From Bog-473 sp963850095 (GTDB taxonomy: Bacteria; Actinomycetota; Acidimicrobiia; Acidimicrobiales; RAAP-2): DNA of 64,000 nucleotides. Below the pieces are notes generated by a model, which did not search any database, was not told the origin of the DNA, and saw nothing but the letters and a program-made list of their open reading frames with translations. The position numbers and the translations under genes are program-made. The DNA lies in assembly GCA_963850095.1 (NCBI GenBank), contig CAWKJX010000004.1:620001-684000 (forward strand). The letters run 5' to 3'. Positions 62,352-64,000 of this stretch are shown in pieces (the first letter of the stretch is position 1; every line of letters starts with the position of its first letter).

Positions 62352-62719
62352 CGCGTCATGGGTTGCGGTGACATGGCGTGCCCGGTCCTCGAGGAAGCCG
62401 ATGCCAGCTGTGTGGGACGAACCTCGATCCCCTGAGATCTCGCGGTCGGGCCGGCCATGGATGCCTCTACCGCCTGGGCGACGCGCTTCGGAGCGAGCGG
62501 TGTCGGAACCCAGTCAGATGTTTTGACCCAGCGTCTGCAACCGTCGTTCGCACTGACCTCCGCCATCACCCCCATCAGGAGACGAATGTAGCCCGCTGCG
62601 AGGAGTCATTCGGGGAGGGCCGGTGTGTTTTTATTGACCCGGGTCGACAGGACGGGTCGACCTGAGCGGACGGCCGCGAAGACCAGGAAGGATCGGTGGT
62701 CGTCCGGGGTTACAGGAAT
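62352..62719. other. Divergent intergenic region
   Basis: The 368-nt gap between the repeat-protein gene (minus) and glutaredoxin (plus) is less GC-rich than the surroundings. It contains GGGTCGAC twice (62640 and 62654), each with a GTCGAC palindrome, after a TTTTTATTGACC that may be a -35 region. No frame looks like a real gene. Confidence 0.35.
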
Positions 62720-62977
62720 ATGACGTCGGTGTCCTCGACCGTGACTGTCTTCTGGCGGCCTGGTTGCCCCTACTGCTGGAGGCTCCGGTCCAAGCTGAGG
62801 CGGGCGGGCGTCCAGGTCGATGAAGTGAACATTTGGGAGGACCCGGCCGGTGCAGCCTTCGTTCGGTCGATCACGGGTGGCGACGAAACGGTCCCTACCG
62901 TGCGCATCGGCACGCAGTCACTCGTTAATCCACCCCCACGTCTGCTTCTCAAGGTAATTCGTGAGACGCAAGGTTGA
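62720..62977 (+). CDS. Glutaredoxin-like/mycoredoxin-like protein
   Basis: An 85-residue thioredoxin-fold redox protein: active site FWRPGCPYCWRLRSKLRRAG (CPYC), then EVNIWEDPAGAAFVRSI and the cis-Pro loop DETVPTVRIGTQSLVNPPP. Mycoredoxins, which use mycothiol, share this size and layout, so it may reduce mixed mycothiol disulfides. AGGA lies close to the ATG at 62720; upstream in-frame codons seem unused. Confidence 0.85.
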   Translation: MTSVSSTVTVFWRPGCPYCWRLRSKLRRAGVQVDEVNIWEDPAGAAFVRSITGGDETVPTVRIGTQSLVNPPPRLLLKVIRETQG

Positions 62978-63034
62978 ATCAGAGAACGGATCCGTTCGCC
63001 GGCCGTGCCGTCAGTTGCCGACGAGGAACACCGA

Positions 63035-63040
63035 TATCGT
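63035..63040 (+). promoter_or_regulatory. Leaderless -10 element of the gene at 63048
   Basis: TATCGT ends 7 nt before the GTG at 63048; this fixes the start rather than the longer open frame that overlaps glutaredoxin. Confidence 0.45.
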
Positions 63041-63047
63041 TGGGAAC

Positions 63048-63452
63048 GTGCCCGAGCACTTCGGTTACGCGATCGACAAGCGCTACCTGCCGGTGATCTT
63101 GCCTTTCTTGTTGAGGCCCGCCAGGGACGGTGTGACACTCACCGATGACGGCTCCTTCTTGGCGACCTTCGGGCTGGTCAAGATCGCTACGGCGCGGTCA
63201 AACATTTCGGGTGCGCACATCACGCGAAACTACCGATGGTGGACGGCGTGTGGAGTCCGCATGTCACGGGTCGACGATGGACTGACCTTTGGGACGAACC
63301 ACGACGCCGGGGTGTGCGTTCATTTTGCAGAACGAGTGCCGTCACCACTTCGGCGAAGCGGCCACTCGGCGCTCACCGTGACGGTGGCCGACCTGGTGGG
63401 ACTCACGACGGCGTTGGGCGGGGACAACGAGGGTCAGACATCATCAGCCTGA
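63048..63452 (+). CDS. Conserved actinobacterial protein of unknown function
   Basis: A 134-residue protein: YAIDKRYLPVILPFLLRPAR, DGVTLTDDGSFLATFGLVKI, SGAHITRNYRWWTACGVRMS, DDGLTFGTNHDAGVCVHFAE and SGHSALTVTVADLVGLTTAL. The RWWTA, GLTFGTN and VCVHF pieces recur in many actinobacterial genomes as a single-domain protein. No membrane segment or known catalytic motif. Start from the TATCGT hexamer. Confidence 0.72.
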   Translation: MPEHFGYAIDKRYLPVILPFLLRPARDGVTLTDDGSFLATFGLVKIATARSNISGAHITRNYRWWTACGVRMSRVDDGLTFGTNHDAGVCVHFAERVPSPLRRSGHSALTVTVADLVGLTTALGGDNEGQTSSA

Positions 63453-63552
63453 CCGGCCGAGCACAATGTCGGACGCCGAGCACGATTGTTCCGGGACGAA
63501 GAGAGGCAGCTCCTAGGACCACGAGGCCATTCCGCGACCGGGCCGGGGAGCT

Positions 63553-64000
63553 TCAATTGACCAGCCGCGACCGAAGGGACTCGATCGTCTTGGGGCCCAT
63601 TCCGCCGCGTCCACACAGATACGGCTCGATTCCGCCATAGGCGGAGTCCAGGCGTTCCAAGGCATTCTCCATCGCCCACCGCGGCGTGCTGAGGATTCCT
63701 ATGGCCGCTTCCCGAGCGATTCCTTGCGAGACGAAGAGATCCACGACGTGTGGTATTCGGTCAGGTCCGCTGTAGCAAGACGTGAGCTCATAATCGTCCA
63801 ACACGGTTTCGCGACTAACGCCGAGACAGCGGAGCAGCAGGGCAGCTGTCATGCCGGTGCGATCCTTGCCGCCCATGCAGTGAAACATCAGCGGACCTTC
63901 ACATTCCGCGAACCGCGAAAAGAGGTCGCCGAAAACCGGACCGGCTACCTCGAGCATTTTGCAGTAATCCTCGAAGAGCCAGCGTTCTCCGTCACCCCTG
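63553..64000 (-). CDS. Protein tyrosine/serine phosphatase, N-terminus beyond the window
   Basis: The C-terminal 149 residues of a cysteine-based phosphatase. The phosphate-binding loop is LMFHCMGGKDRTGMTAALLL (H-C-x2-G-K-D-R-T-G), the form found in MptpB-like and other bacterial Tyr/Ser phosphatases that can also act on phosphoinositides. VSRETVLDDYELTS and YLCGRGGMGPKTIESL follow. The frame is open to the window edge with no stop, so the start lies outside. Substrate unknown. Confidence 0.85.
   Translation of the reverse strand, partial: RGDGERWLFEDYCKMLEVAGPVFGDLFSRFAECEGPLMFHCMGGKDRTGMTAALLLRCLGVSRETVLDDYELTSCYSGPDRIPHVVDLFVSQGIAREAAIGILSTPRWAMENALERLDSAYGGIEPYLCGRGGMGPKTIESLRSRLVN

Noticed and set aside
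62348..62575. A 75-codon minus-strand frame in the gap before glutaredoxin
   Set aside because: No ribosome site, no promoter, no recognisable features; composition typical of chance frames here.

Overview
The window is very GC-rich DNA from an actinobacterium. The best fit is class Acidimicrobiia or a close relative; this is an inference from gene content, since no rRNA is present. The evidence is a complete Pup-proteasome locus, the F420 gene fbiC, a DUF4193 protein, a maleylpyruvate-isomerase-like TIGR03085 protein, Mg-chelatase-free primary metabolism genes on both strands, frequent GTG starts, leaderless promoters and three secreted proteins built from the GYWLV-type repeats common in that class. 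No tRNA, rRNA, CRISPR array, insertion sequence or prophage was found.

Layout. 0-5.7 kb: the N-terminus of an HtrA-like protease (cut by the window edge), an RGG-rich unknown protein, a GNAT acetyltransferase, two conserved actinobacterial proteins, a structured intergenic region and a double-domain ThyX-like protein. 5.7-15.7 kb: a minus-strand block arc-dop-pup-prcB-prcA-pafA-tatA-tatC-helY that tags (PafA), untags and deamidates (Dop), unfolds (Arc/Mpa) and degrades (PrcBA) pupylated proteins, followed by twin-arginine export and a Ski2-like helicase. 15.8-18.8 kb: a 3Fe-4S-type ferredoxin, then a minus-strand operon with tRNA m1A58 methyltransferase and three small, mostly membrane proteins. 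18.8-25.4 kb: transketolase, transaldolase, FO synthase and a LOG-family protein. 25.4-30 kb: a secreted amidase, a glyoxalase-fold protein, a 2H phosphoesterase and an acyl-CoA ligase.

30-41 kb is more accessory: a TetR-regulated cupin/NTF2-like operon, an ARPP-1 domain protein, a transglycosylase-NlpC/P60 hydrolase, a CLC channel divergent from a MarR regulator, an alpha/beta hydrolase, two methyltransferases, a TIGR03085 protein and an SDR dehydrogenase. 41-48.7 kb holds gltD-gltB (glutamate synthase) divergent from thiO-thiS. 48.7-56 kb holds a patatin-like protein, a CorA-like transporter, a second FAD amine oxidase, a GT-C/PIG-V-like membrane protein, a haloalkane-dehalogenase-like hydrolase, PspA and GrpB. 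56-64 kb is visibly less GC-rich in places and carries two paralogous secreted repeat proteins, a VOC protein, a TylF-type methyltransferase, a dienelactone hydrolase, a glutaredoxin, a conserved actinobacterial protein and a partial tyrosine phosphatase.

Two window-wide observations matter for anyone using this annotation. First, about eighteen conserved genes or gene segments are broken by single-base frameshifts, almost all of them consistent with one extra base; the protein on either side of each break is well conserved, so these look like sequencing or assembly insertions, and I annotate the genes across the breaks. Second, at least twelve genes have a TANNNT hexamer ending 6-8 nt before the start codon with no Shine-Dalgarno, the layout of leaderless actinobacterial transcripts; I used this to choose several starts. 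The most interesting biology is the modular six-repeat GYWLV domain carried by three exported proteins with unrelated partners.
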